The notes: generated by a model from the sequence alone, not told the origin. Counted from the first letter of the stretch, positions 43,197 to 52,553 are shown. The stretch: 64,000 bases of DNA from Streptomyces sp. AC1-42W (GCF_003248355.1 NZ_QKWY01000002.1:3038001-3102000); one strand, 5' to 3'. Program-made: numbers and translations.

Positions 43197-44162
43197 ATGG
43201 TGTACGGAGCACTTGACATCGGCGGGACGAAGATCGCCGGAGCGCTCGTCGACGAGGACGGCCAGGTGGTCGTACGGGCACAGCGCGCCACCCCGGCGCG
43301 ACGGCCGGCCGGGGAACTGGCCGCCGCCGTCACGGCCGTGCAGGACGAACTGGCGGCGCATCCGGCGTGGGCGGACCTCAGCTGCTTCGGCATAGCGAGC
43401 GCGGGCCCGGTGGACGCAGTCGCCGGCACGGTGAGTCCGGTCAACATCCCGGCCTGGCGCGGCTTTCCGCTGGTCGAGCTGGTGCGTACGCATCCGGCGA
43501 CGCCGGCGGGCATCCGGCCCGTGCTCGTCGGGGACGCGGTGGCGATGACCGCCGCCGAACACTGGCGCGGCGCGGCGCGCGGCGTCGCCAACGCCCTGTG
43601 CATGGTGGTCTCCACCGGGGTGGGTGGCGGGCTCGTCCTGGACGGCCGGGTGCACGGGGGCCGCACGGGCAACGCCGGTCACATCGGCCACATCACGGTG
43701 GACCTCGACGGGCCGCTCTGCCCCTGCGGCGCGCCCGGCTGCGTGGAGACCCGTGCCAGCGGCACCGCCATCGCCGCCCACGCCCGCGCCCTCGGCTGGA
43801 CCGCCCCGCCGGGCGTGCGGCCCGACGCCGCCGCGGTCGCCGGCGCGGCCGGGAACGGCGACGCGCGGGCGCGGGCCGCCTTCGACCGCGCCGCACGGGC
43901 CCTGGCCGCCGCGATCGCCGCCACGACGGCCCTCGTCGAACTGGACCGCGTGGTCATCGGCGGCGGGGTGGCCCAGGCGGGGGAGACCCTGTTCGCGCCC
44001 CTGCGCCACCACCTGGCGCGCTACGCGGTCCTGGACTTCGTCCGCGGCGTACCGGTGGTGCCGGCCGCGCTGGCCCTGGACGCGGGCCTCATCGGCGCGG
44101 CGGCGACGGCGTCCGCCGACAGGGGCGCGGGAGCGGGACACGCACCGGCGCTTCTGCCCTGA
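43197..44162 (+). CDS. ROK family sugar kinase
   Basis: A 321-aa cytoplasmic kinase expected to phosphorylate a hexose, here most likely mannose or glucose. It has the ATP phosphate loop ALDIGGTKIAGALVDEDG, the catalytic GNAGHIGHI region, and the ROK zinc motif CPCGAPGCVETRASG. There is no N-terminal HTH, so it is an enzyme, not a repressor. It sits 62 bp upstream of a mannose-6-phosphate isomerase on the same strand and behind a GACAACGTTGTC operator, which supports a role in the step mannose to mannose-6-phosphate. Confidence 0.88.
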   Translation: MVYGALDIGGTKIAGALVDEDGQVVVRAQRATPARRPAGELAAAVTAVQDELAAHPAWADLSCFGIASAGPVDAVAGTVSPVNIPAWRGFPLVELVRTHPATPAGIRPVLVGDAVAMTAAEHWRGAARGVANALCMVVSTGVGGGLVLDGRVHGGRTGNAGHIGHITVDLDGPLCPCGAPGCVETRASGTAIAAHARALGWTAPPGVRPDAAAVAGAAGNGDARARAAFDRAARALAAAIAATTALVELDRVVIGGGVAQAGETLFAPLRHHLARYAVLDFVRGVPVVPAALALDAGLIGAAATASADRGAGAGHAPALLP

Positions 44163-44224
44163 CCGGCCCCGTACCCGCCCCGCCGTGCGGGCAGCGCGCC
44201 CGCCGGCCTCGTAAGGAACTCCTC

Positions 44225-45430
44225 ATGGAACCACTCGTCAACACCGTCCGCTCCTACCCCTGGGGCTCCCTCACCGCCCTGCCCCGGTTCCTGGGCGCCG
44301 AGCCCGACGGGCGCCCGCAGGCCGAGTTGTGGATGGGCGCCCATCCGGGCGCCCCCTCGCTGGTCCGGCGCGGCGCCGGACTCCGGCCGCTGGACGCCGT
44401 GATCGGGGCCGACCCGGCCGCCGAGCTGGGCGAGGCCGCGCTGCGCCGGTTCGGGGCACGGCTGCCCTTCCTGCTCAAGGTGCTCGCGGCCGGCGCGCCG
44501 CTCTCCCTCCAGGTGCACCCGGACCCGGCGCAGGCGGCGGCCGGCTTCCGGGCCGAGAACGCCGCCGGCATCCCGCTGGACGCCCCGCACCGCAGCTATC
44601 GCGACGACAACCACAAGCAGGAAATGGTCGTCGCGCTGGGCGAGTTCGAGGGGCTGTGCGGCTTCCGGCCGCCGCTGGAGTGCGCCGCGCTGCTGGCCGC
44701 GCTCGGGGTTCCCGAACTCGCGCTGCACGGCCAGATCCTGCGTACGCAGCCCGAGGAGTCCGTCCTGCGCACGGTGTTCTCCGCGTTCCTGGAGCCTGCG
44801 GCCGGCCTCGTCGCGGCGGTGGCCGGGGCGGTCGCGCGCGGGGCGCGGGAGGAGGGCCCGCACCGGGCGGACCTGGCGCTGTACGACGCGGTCGCGCGGG
44901 CGTACCCCGGCGACGCCGGACTGCTCGCGGCGCTGATGCTGCGGACCGTACGGCTGGCGCCCGGCGAGGGGCTGTTCCTGGGCGCCGGGGTGCCGCACGC
45001 CTATGTGCGGGGCCTGGCGGTCGAGATCATGGCCGCGTCGGACAACGTGCTGCGCTGCGGCCTGACGGCCAAGCACATGGACCGGGCGGAGCTGCTGCGG
45101 GTGGTGCGGTTCGCCGCCCCGCCCGTACGCGTACTGACGCCGGCGGCGGACGGGCCGGAGGAGGTGTACCCGGCCCCGGTGGACGACTTCCGGCTCTCGC
45201 GGGTACGGGTGGCGGCCGGCGCTCCCGCCGTCGCCCTGGACGTGGCGGCGCCGCAGATCCTGCTCTGCACGCGCGGCGAGGCCCGTCTCACCGCGGCGGA
45301 CGGCACGCTCACCCTCCGGCCGGGCTCCTCGGCGTACGCGCCGGCGGGGGAGCGGGTGACGGTGGCCGGGGACGGCGAGGTCTACCGCGCCACCGCCGGC
45401 ATCGGCCTCTGCACGGACTCCGGCGCTTAA
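44225..45430 (+). CDS. manA: Mannose-6-phosphate isomerase, class I
   Basis: A 401-aa zinc enzyme that interconverts mannose-6-phosphate and fructose-6-phosphate. It has the conserved QVHPDP zinc-binding strand, the NHKQEM block, LGAGVPHAYVRGLAVEIMA and the C-terminal SDNVLRCGLTAKH signature of class I enzymes. It follows the ROK kinase at 62 bp with AAGGAA as ribosome binding site and ends with TAA at a very strong bidirectional terminator. It links mannan degradation to glycolysis. The genome may hold another housekeeping copy outside the window. Confidence 0.9.
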   Translation: MEPLVNTVRSYPWGSLTALPRFLGAEPDGRPQAELWMGAHPGAPSLVRRGAGLRPLDAVIGADPAAELGEAALRRFGARLPFLLKVLAAGAPLSLQVHPDPAQAAAGFRAENAAGIPLDAPHRSYRDDNHKQEMVVALGEFEGLCGFRPPLECAALLAALGVPELALHGQILRTQPEESVLRTVFSAFLEPAAGLVAAVAGAVARGAREEGPHRADLALYDAVARAYPGDAGLLAALMLRTVRLAPGEGLFLGAGVPHAYVRGLAVEIMAASDNVLRCGLTAKHMDRAELLRVVRFAAPPVRVLTPAADGPEEVYPAPVDDFRLSRVRVAAGAPAVALDVAAPQILLCTRGEARLTAADGTLTLRPGSSAYAPAGERVTVAGDGEVYRATAGIGLCTDSGA

Positions 45431-45444
45431 CCGGTTTTGTGCAG

Positions 45445-45510
45445 CGCCGCCTCCCTCCGCGTATTCCCTTCCCTTGTCGAAAGGGGTGGGAAGAGCGGAG
45501 GGAGGCGGCG
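45445..45510. terminator. Strong bidirectional terminator
   Basis: Perfect 16-bp arms at 45445-45460 and 45495-45510 with an additional inner stem, followed on the plus strand by TTTTCCTTTT. It separates the convergent isomerase and ABC permease genes. Confidence 0.9.
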
Positions 45511-45529
45511 TTTTCCTTTTCGTGTTCCG

Positions 45530-46432
45530 TTACTTCGTCGCGCCCTGCGCGAAGCCGTTGTAGATGTAGCGCTGGAGGAACAGGAAGGCGATCAGCGTGG
45601 GGACGATGACGAGGACGGCACCGGCCGAGATGTTCTCCCAGTGGGCGCCGAACGGCCCCTTGAAGCGGAACAGCGCGGTGGAGACCGTGCCGAGGTCCTG
45701 GGACGGCATGTAGAGGAAGGGGATGTAGAAGTCGTTGTAGACGGTGATCCCCTTGATGATCACCACGGTCGCGATCGCCGGCTTGAGCAGCGGCAGAATG
45801 ATCTTGCGGTAGATCGTGAACGAGTTCGCCCCGTCCAGCCGCGCGGCCTCGTCCAGGGACACCGGGATGCCCCGGATGAACTGCAGGAAGATGTAGATCG
45901 AGACGATGTCCGTACCCATGTGGAGCAGGATCGGCGCCCAGCGGGTGTCGAACAGGCCGAAGCCGTTGACCACCTGGAAGGTGGCGACCTGGGTGGTGAC
46001 ACCCGGCACGAGCGTGGCGACGAGGAACAGCGCCATGACGAGCTTCCTGGCCCGGAAGTGGAAGCGGTCGACGGCGTAGGCCGTCATCGACCCGATGATG
46101 ACCGTGCCGGTGATCGAGAAGAGCAGGATGAACAGGGTGTTGCCGAACGCGGTGAGCATCCGGCCCTCGGAGAACGCGGTCGCGTAGTTGTCGAAGTTCA
46201 GCCAGTCGCCCGGCAGCGACAGCGCCCCGCCGTCGGTGGCCTCCGCCGAGGTCTTCAGCGAGGTGAGGAAGACGACGGCGAGCGGCAGGATCACCACCAG
46301 CGAGGCGACGACGAGCGACACGTAGACGAGGGTCTGTCCGATCCGGCCGCGCAGGCGGACCCGCCGGGGGCCGGGCAGGGGGCGGGAGCGGCCCGCGGTC
46401 TTCACGGGCGCGGTCCGCTGGGCCGTGGTCAT
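45530..46432 (-). CDS. Sugar ABC transporter permease (MalG type)
   Basis: A 300-aa inner-membrane protein with six predicted helices. The conserved cytoplasmic EAA loop is IPVSLDEAARLDGANSF, which contacts the ATPase. It belongs to the CUT1 class that imports oligosaccharides. Its ATG overlaps the stop of the MalF-type gene (ATGA). No ATPase gene is in the locus. As is common in Streptomyces, the shared MsiK-type ATPase encoded elsewhere would energise it. Confidence 0.92.
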   Translation of the reverse strand: MTTAQRTAPVKTAGRSRPLPGPRRVRLRGRIGQTLVYVSLVVASLVVILPLAVVFLTSLKTSAEATDGGALSLPGDWLNFDNYATAFSEGRMLTAFGNTLFILLFSITGTVIIGSMTAYAVDRFHFRARKLVMALFLVATLVPGVTTQVATFQVVNGFGLFDTRWAPILLHMGTDIVSIYIFLQFIRGIPVSLDEAARLDGANSFTIYRKIILPLLKPAIATVVIIKGITVYNDFYIPFLYMPSQDLGTVSTALFRFKGPFGAHWENISAGAVLVIVPTLIAFLFLQRYIYNGFAQGATK

Positions 46433-47400
46433 ACGAGGTCCACCTTTTCGTCGGGCACGAGCCGGCGCTGGATCCAGGTGATCAGCAGCACGATCAGCAG
46501 CAGCACCACGGCGGCGGCCGATGCCAGCCCGGTCTTGTTGAACTGGAACGCGAGCTTCACGGTCTGGATGACGAAGGTCGAGGTGCCGGTCGCACCGCCG
46601 GTCATGATCCAGGGAATCTCGAACACCGCGAGCGACCCGGAGACCGCGAGGATGACGCTCAGGCTCAGCACGGGCCGGATGCTCGGGGCGATGATGTGCC
46701 GGAACTGGTCCCACTTGGTCGCGCCGTCCAGCTGGGCCGCCTCGTACAGCTCGCCCGGAATGGACTGGATGGCGCCGAGGAACAGCACGAAGTTGAGGCC
46801 GGTGTAGCGCCACACCGAGACGCCGGCCAGCGAGGTGTTGGCCGATTCCGGGTCGCCCAGCCAGGCGTGGTCCGGGTCCTGGCCGAACCAGGAGAGCACC
46901 GTGTCCAGGGTGCCGCCGTCCTGGAAGAAGTACAGGAACACGAAACCGATGGCCACGCCGTTGATGAGGTAGGGGAAGAAGAGCAGCCCCTTGAACAGGT
47001 TCCGGAACCGCAGATCGAAGCTGAGCACCGTGGCGAAGTACAGCGCGATCACGATCTGGAACGCCGAGGCCGCCAGGTAGTAGAAGCTCACGAAGAACAC
47101 CCGGAACAGCTCGGGCCGGGTGAAGATCTGGACGTAGTTGTCCACGCCGGTGAAGTTCCGGTCGGGGCTGATCCCGTCCCAGTCCGTGAAGCTGTAGTAG
47201 AGCATGTTGCCCACGGGCACGTAGGTGAACGTGATCAGCAGGGCCAGCGGCGCCACCAGGAACAGCCAGGGTGTGGCGCGGCGGAGCAGCCTGCCCCGGT
47301 GGCCACCTCTGCGGGGGCCGGCTCCGGTGGCGGAGGTGCCGCGACGCTGGGGCGTCGCACGGTGCGTTCTCACGCTCACCGCCTCGGTCGTCTCGGTCAT
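46429..47400 (-). CDS. Sugar ABC transporter permease (MalF type)
   Basis: A 323-aa inner-membrane permease of the CUT1 class with a ~45-residue basic cytoplasmic N-terminus, six helices starting at TPWLFLVAPLALLITFTYV and the EAA loop IPGELYEAAQLDGAT. The chosen ATG at 47400 has AAAGG at usable distance. It lies 86 bp after the binding-protein gene and overlaps the MalG-type gene, so the three form one import operon, presumably for mannobiose or manno-oligosaccharides given the neighbouring enzymes. Confidence 0.92.
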   Translation of the reverse strand: MTETTEAVSVRTHRATPQRRGTSATGAGPRRGGHRGRLLRRATPWLFLVAPLALLITFTYVPVGNMLYYSFTDWDGISPDRNFTGVDNYVQIFTRPELFRVFFVSFYYLAASAFQIVIALYFATVLSFDLRFRNLFKGLLFFPYLINGVAIGFVFLYFFQDGGTLDTVLSWFGQDPDHAWLGDPESANTSLAGVSVWRYTGLNFVLFLGAIQSIPGELYEAAQLDGATKWDQFRHIIAPSIRPVLSLSVILAVSGSLAVFEIPWIMTGGATGTSTFVIQTVKLAFQFNKTGLASAAAVVLLLIVLLITWIQRRLVPDEKVDLV

Positions 47401-47486
47401 TGTCGGGCCTTTCATCATCCGCGTCCGCGTCGGTCGTGCGGGGCGCGGGCCCCGGCCGGTGTCGTTCGGCCGGGGCCCGCGCCGGT

Positions 47487-48857
47487 TCAGGAGCCGATGG
47501 TCTTCGCGGCGTCGTCCCACTTCTTGTTCAGCTCGGCGAAGTAGCTCTCGGCGCTGCCCTTCTGCGCGCCGCGCGCGATGTCCACCAGCTTCTGGCGGTA
47601 GTCGGGCTTGTTGAGGCCGATCTCGGCGGCGTTGTCGATGTCGTTGACCGTGCCGGTTTTGGCCTCCGAGCGCTCCACGAAGGTGACATCGTTGTCAACG
47701 AATTCCTTGAGGGTGTCGGGCATGGGGGCCGACTTCAGGGTGGGTACGGCGCCCTCCTTGGCGGAGTAGCCGGACTTCTCCGTGAACCAGTCGATCCAGG
47801 CGCGGGCCGCCTCCTTGTGGTCCGAGTGGATGTTGACGGCCTGCTGGTAGTCCGACACGAGGGTGGCGCACTGCCCTTCCTCGCGCTGGACGGGCGCCGG
47901 CATGTATCCGATGTCGTCGGGGTTGCCGCCCGCCTGCTCGGCGGCGTCCCGCATCTGGCTGATGGCCCAGGAGCCGACCATCATGGAGCCGATCTCGCCC
48001 TTGGCGAGCTTGCTCTTGGACGCCTCCCAGTTGGTGGTGCTCGGGTCCTTCTCGGAGAGCCCGTCCTTGACGATGTCGTACAGCAGGGTGTCGATCACGC
48101 GCAGCTCGCTGCCGGGCTTCCACGGGGAGACGGGCCCGGCCAGCTTGTTGTTCGCCTCCTCGCTGCACGTGACGGAGCCGATGTTGGCGGACCACTGGAC
48201 CAGCGGCCAGCCGTCCTTGAAGTTGGTGTAGTACGGGACGGCGCCGGTCTTCTCCTTGATCGCCTCCAGGTCCGCGAGGAACTCCTCCGGCGAGCCGGGC
48301 CAGTCGGTGATGCCGGCCTTCTTCCAGAGGGCCTTGTTGTAGACGAAGCCGTTGGCGGTGCCGAACTGGGCGATGCCGTAGGTCTTGCCGTTGACCTCGG
48401 ACTTGTCGCTGAAGCGGTACTTGTCTGCCATCTCGATGGAGGAGCCGAGCGGGGCGAAGAACTTGGGGTAGTCGTTCTTGGCGACCGCGGCCGGGATCAT
48501 CAGGACGTCGCCGTACTCGTCCGTGTTCATCCGGATCTTGACTTCGCCCTCGTAGTCGGTGAGGCCCTCGAACTTCACCTCGATCTTGGGGTGGACCTTG
48601 TTGAACTCCGCCGCGTAGGCCTTCATCGCCCCGTTCTTGATCAGGTCCGTCCGCTGTGTCAGGACCGTGATGGTGCCGCTCGCGCTGCCCGGGTCGGCCG
48701 GGGCCGAGGCCGTCTCCGTGGACGGTGTGCCGCCGCCCCCGCATCCCGTGACGGTCAGTGCCGCGACGGCCAAAAACGTACCTGTGAGTGTCCTGGTCTT
48801 CCCCCATGTGCCCTGCTCCTTCGGACGGCGGCTCGGGTCTGTGCCGGATGTCGGCAC
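47487..48857 (-). CDS. Sugar ABC transporter substrate-binding lipoprotein
   Basis: A 456-aa (from GTG 48857) extracytoplasmic solute-binding protein of the CUT1 class, with a lipobox ending LTVTGC and then a Gly/Ser/Thr linker. The mature part has the family blocks ITVLTQRTDLIKNGAMKAY and GEIGSMMVGSWAISQM. The start is uncertain. The best site is ATG 48807-48805 with AAGGAG eight bases upstream, but that ATG is one base out of frame because of a five-G run (ATGGGGG). With one G fewer it would read MGKTRTLTGTFLAVAALTV, an ideal lipoprotein signal. Either the GTG at 48857 is used or an insertion (biological or sequencing) is present. Confidence 0.85.
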   Translation of the reverse strand: MPTSGTDPSRRPKEQGTWGKTRTLTGTFLAVAALTVTGCGGGGTPSTETASAPADPGSASGTITVLTQRTDLIKNGAMKAYAAEFNKVHPKIEVKFEGLTDYEGEVKIRMNTDEYGDVLMIPAAVAKNDYPKFFAPLGSSIEMADKYRFSDKSEVNGKTYGIAQFGTANGFVYNKALWKKAGITDWPGSPEEFLADLEAIKEKTGAVPYYTNFKDGWPLVQWSANIGSVTCSEEANNKLAGPVSPWKPGSELRVIDTLLYDIVKDGLSEKDPSTTNWEASKSKLAKGEIGSMMVGSWAISQMRDAAEQAGGNPDDIGYMPAPVQREEGQCATLVSDYQQAVNIHSDHKEAARAWIDWFTEKSGYSAKEGAVPTLKSAPMPDTLKEFVDNDVTFVERSEAKTGTVNDIDNAAEIGLNKPDYRQKLVDIARGAQKGSAESYFAELNKKWDDAAKTIGS

Positions 48858-49076
48858 TATGACAGGAGAGAAGTGAACCGGTAAAGCGCATGTTTCCCCT
48901 GAGATGCCGAATCGTTACCGGGGTTCGCGTTTTCGCAGGTAAGAGGGCGTGCGGTTCTGCGGGCATGTGATCACATGAGAACTAGACCGGTTTATGGACA
49001 GGGGTCGAACGACGGGCTAAGTTGTGCCGCGTCGTACATCTGTCACCGTGCGCACTGGGCCGATTGGAGCCGCACC
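48858..49076. promoter_or_regulatory. Divergent promoter of binding protein and mannosidase
   Basis: A 219-bp region with no gene. It contains the perfect palindrome at 48964-48977 and a spaced inverted repeat, CCGGTAA..TTACCGG (about 48879 and 48915). Confidence 0.5.
48964..48977. promoter_or_regulatory. 14-bp palindrome CATGTGATCACATG
   Basis: Perfect dyad between the divergent binding-protein and mannosidase genes. It contains the CRP-like half-sites TGTGA and TCACA but without the six-base spacer, so it may bind a GntR- or LacI-type protein instead. Confidence 0.45.
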
Positions 49077-51486
49077 ATGAAGGACATCACCCCGCTCGCC
49101 GAAGGCTGGAACCTGCGCTACGACCAAGCGCTGCTGCCGGCCTCGGTACCCGGCTGCGTCCACACCGACCTGCTCGCGGCGGACGTCATCCCCGACCCCT
49201 TCCTCGACCGCAACGAGACCGAGGTCGCCTGGGTCGGCCGGCGCGCGTGGACCTACCTCACCGACGTGTCGCACCGGAGCACGCACGAGCGCACCGACCT
49301 CGTCTTCGACGGCCTGGACACCGCCGCCCGGATCACCTTCGACGGGCGCGAGCTGGGCACCACCCGCAACATGCACCGCACCCACCGGTTCGACGCCACC
49401 GGCCTGACCGGCCGGCTGGAGGTGCGGTTCGCCTCCGCGTACGAGGAGGCCGCCGCCGTCCGCGCCCTCACCGGCGACCGGCCCAACGTCTACCCCGAAC
49501 CCTTCCAGTACATCCGCAAGATGGCGTGCTCCTTCGGCTGGGACTGGGGCCCGACCCTCGTCACCGCCGGCATCTGGCGCCCCGTACGCCTGGAGCACTG
49601 GTCCACCGCGCGCCTCGCCTCCGTCCGCCCCCTCGTCACCGCGGACGACACGACCGGGACCGTCGAGGTGCGGCTGCGCGTCGAGCGCACCGCGTCCGGG
49701 GCGGGCGCCGAGCTGCGGGCCCGCGCCACCGTTGCCGGAGCCGAGGCGGAGGTCCGCTTCGAGGGCGACGAGGCCGTGCTGCGGCTGACCGCGGACCGGC
49801 CCCGGCTGTGGTGGCCGCGCGGTTACGGCGACCAGCCCCTCTACGACCTCGACATCACCCTGCTCGACGCCACCGGACCGCTCGACACCTGGCACCGCCG
49901 CATCGGCTTCCGCACCGTCGAGGTGGACCGCGCCCCCGACGAGCACGGCACCGGCTTCACCCTCGTCGTCAACGGCGTCCGCGTGTTCGCCCGGGGCGTC
50001 AACTGGATACCCGACGACGTCTTCCCCTCGCGCGTCACCCCCGAGCGCTACCGCACCCGGCTGCGCCAGGCCGCCGACGCCAACGTGGACCTGGTCCGCA
50101 TCTGGGGCGGCGGCATCTACGAGGACGAGGCGTTCTACGACGCCTGCGACGAGCTGGGACTGATGGTGTGGCAGGACTTCCTCTTCGCCTGCGCCGCCTA
50201 CCCCGAGGAACAGCCGCTGCGCGGCGAGATCGAGGCCGAGGCCCGCGACAACGTTGTCCGGCTCATGCCGCACCCCAGCCTGGTCCTGTGGAACGGCAAC
50301 AACGAGAACCTCTGGGGCTTCCGCGACTGGGACTGGGAGGAGCCGCTCGCCGGTGACTCCTGGGGCGAGGGCTACTACCTGGGCGTCCTGCCCCGGATCG
50401 TCGCCGAACTCGACCCCACCCGCGCCTACACCGCCGGCAGCCCCTGGTCCGGCTCCTGGGACCACCACCCCAACGACCCCGCCCACGGCACCCACCACTC
50501 CTGGGAGGTGTGGAACCGGCAGGACTACGCCGAGTACCGCGCGGACGTGCCCCGGTTCGTCGCCGAGTTCGGCTGGCAGGCGCCCCCCCGCGATGGCCAC
50601 CCTCCGCCGCGCCCTGCCCGGCGAGGAACCGGCCGCCGACTCGCCCGGCATGCTCCACCACCAGTAGGCCGAGGACGGCAACGGCAAGCTCGACCGCGGG
50701 ATCGCCCGCCACTTCGCCCCGCCCGAGGGCGACTTCGACCGCTGGCACTACCTGACCCAGCTCGTCCAGGCCCGCGCCGTCGCCACCGGCATCGAGCACT
50801 GGCGCTCCCACTGGCCGGTCTGCGCCGGCACCGTCGTCTGGCAGCTCAACGACTGCTGGCCGGTCAGTTCCTGGGCCGCGATCGACGGCGACGGCCGCCT
50901 CAAGCCCCTCCACCACGAACTGCGCCGGGTGTACGCGGACCGCCTGCTGACCCTGCACCCGGACGGCGACGGCGACGGCGCGGGCGTGGTGCTCGCGGTG
51001 ATCAACCAGTCCGCGACGCCCTGGCACACCGAGGTGACCCTGTCCCGCACCGGGGCGGACGGCGCGCTCAACGGCCGGGACGTGCGGGAGGTGACGGTCG
51101 CCGCGCGCTCCGTCGTCCGCCTGACCGTGCCCGCCGGACTCGTACCGGCCGGCAGCGCCACCGAGTTCCTCGTCGCCGACGCCGAAGGGCTGCGGGCCAC
51201 CTGGTTCCCGGTGCCCGACAAGGAGTTCGACTACCCGGAGCCGTCCTTCGACGTGACCGTGGAACCCGCCCCGGGCGGCGGTGGTAACGTCCGCGTGGTG
51301 GTCAACGCGCACACCCTCGTCAGGGATCTTCTCCTCCAGGCCGACCGGCTCGACCCCGCTGCCGCGGCCGACCGCGGTCTCGTCACCCTGCTCCCCGGCG
51401 AACAGGCCGTCATCGGGATCGACGGCTGCGGCGACGTGAGCGCCGACGACGTGCGCGCCGCCCTGTTCTGCGTGGGCACGAAGTGA
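49077..51486 (+). pseudogene. GH2 beta-mannosidase, frameshifted and with amber codon
   Basis: The frame from ATG 49077 encodes a GH2 sugar-binding and sandwich N-terminus (PLAEGWNLRYDQALLPASVP, CSFGWDWGPTLVTAGIWRPV) and the catalytic barrel with the acid/base Glu in LWNGNNENLWGF and the nucleophile Glu in RFVAEFGWQ. Right after FGWQAPP a run of seven C (50583-50589) shifts the frame. In the +1 frame the family sequence continues (AMATLRRALPGEEP, RHFAPPEGDFDRWHYLTQLV) to 51486, but TAG at 50665-50667 interrupts it where LHHQK-type sequence is expected. Two independent lesions suggest a true pseudogene, unless both are sequence errors. Intact, it would cut mannobiose to mannose in the cytoplasm. 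Its end overlaps the LacI start (GTGA). Confidence 0.85.
50247..50258. promoter_or_regulatory. Third GACAACGTTGTC site, inside the mannosidase
   Basis: The exact 12-bp dyad found in the mannanase/kinase promoter region recurs here within codons for Asp-Asn-Val-Val, using the rare GTT codon. It may be an internal operator or chance. Confidence 0.35.
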
Positions 51487-52508
51487 CCGCTCCGGCTCGC
51501 GTCACGATCAAGGACGTCGCCGCGCGGGCCGGTGTGTCCAAGGGGGCCGTCTCGCTCGCCTTCAACGGCAAGCCGGGCGTCTCGGACGCGACGCGGGAAC
51601 GCATCTTCCAGGTGGCCCGGGAGCTGGGCTGGGAGCCCAACCGGACGGCGCGCAGCCTCTCCGGCCGCAGCGCCGACATCATCGGGCTCGTGCTGAACCG
51701 CCCGGCCCGGCTCCTCGGCCTGGAACCGTTCTACATGGACTTCATCTCGGGCATCGAGAGCGTCCTGGCGGAGCGGTCCTGTTCGCTGCTGCTGCGGCTG
51801 GTCCGCGACGTGGACGAGGAGATCGAGCTGTACCGGGAGTGGTGGCGCGGCCAGACCATCGCGGGCGCCGTCCTCGTCGACTTCCGGTCGGACGATCCGC
51901 GCGTGCCCGCGCTGGAGGCCGTCGGGCTGCCCGCGGTCGCCGTCGGCCATCCGTCGCTGACCGGGTCCTTCCCCGCGGTGTGGACCGACGACGCCACGGC
52001 CACGGCGGAGGCCGTCCGCTATCTGGCCGCCCTCGGGCACCGGCGCCTCGCGCGCGTCGGGGGCCCGGCCGGCTTCGGGCACAGCGCGATCCGCACACGC
52101 GCCTTCGAGGCCACGGTGCGGGAACTGGGCCTCGAACACGGCACCCAGATCGCGACCGGGTTCGACGAGCGGGAGGGCGCCCGGGCGACGCGCTCGCTGC
52201 TCCTGGCGAAGGACCGGCCCACCGCGATCGTCTACGACAACGACATCATGGCGGTGGCCGGCGCGGGCGTCGCCGCCGAGATGGGCTTCGTGGTCCCGGA
52301 CGACGTCTCGCTGCTGGCGTGGGACGACTCCCAGCTGTGCCGGATCACCCATCCCACTCTGTCCGCGATGAGCCACGACATCCACCACTTCGGCGCGGAG
52401 GTGGCGCGGACCCTGTTCACGCTGATCGAGGGCACCCACCCCGGTGACCTCCGGGTGCCGACCCCGTCGCTCACGCCCAGGGGCTCGACGGCACCGGCGC
52501 CGCAGTGA
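51483..52508 (+). CDS. LacI family regulator of the mannan locus
   Basis: A 341-aa repressor with the N-terminal LacI HTH and hinge (VTIKDVAARAGVSKGAVSLAFN, NRTARSLSGRSADIIGLVLN) and a periplasmic-binding-type effector domain with VYDNDIMAVAGAGVAAEMGF and SLLAWDDSQLCR. GTG 51483 overlaps the mannosidase stop, so it is translationally coupled to a damaged gene, which may lower its expression. It is the obvious candidate to bind the GACAACGTTGTC sites, with a mannose-containing inducer. Confidence 0.9.
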   Translation: MTAPARVTIKDVAARAGVSKGAVSLAFNGKPGVSDATRERIFQVARELGWEPNRTARSLSGRSADIIGLVLNRPARLLGLEPFYMDFISGIESVLAERSCSLLLRLVRDVDEEIELYREWWRGQTIAGAVLVDFRSDDPRVPALEAVGLPAVAVGHPSLTGSFPAVWTDDATATAEAVRYLAALGHRRLARVGGPAGFGHSAIRTRAFEATVRELGLEHGTQIATGFDEREGARATRSLLLAKDRPTAIVYDNDIMAVAGAGVAAEMGFVVPDDVSLLAWDDSQLCRITHPTLSAMSHDIHHFGAEVARTLFTLIEGTHPGDLRVPTPSLTPRGSTAPAPQ

Positions 52509-52513
52509 CGCCG

Positions 52514-52551
52514 CGCGCCGCGCGACCGGGACCTCCCGGTCGCGCGGCGCG
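52514..52551. terminator. Perfect 18-bp bidirectional hairpin
   Basis: Arms 52514-52531 and 52534-52551 with a two-base loop lie six bases past the LacI stop and three bases before the convergent DUF6204 stop, so the hairpin serves both. Confidence 0.85.
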
Positions 52552-52553
52552 GC

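Noticed and set aside
48700..48966. Minus-strand frame starting at the well-placed ATG 48807
   Set aside because: It encodes non-lipoprotein shadow sequence. The lipobox and binding-protein domain are in the other frame.
50591..51287. Continuation of the mannosidase in its original frame past the C7 run
   Set aside because: The translation becomes Arg/Pro-rich shadow sequence, while GH2 family sequence continues in the +1 frame.
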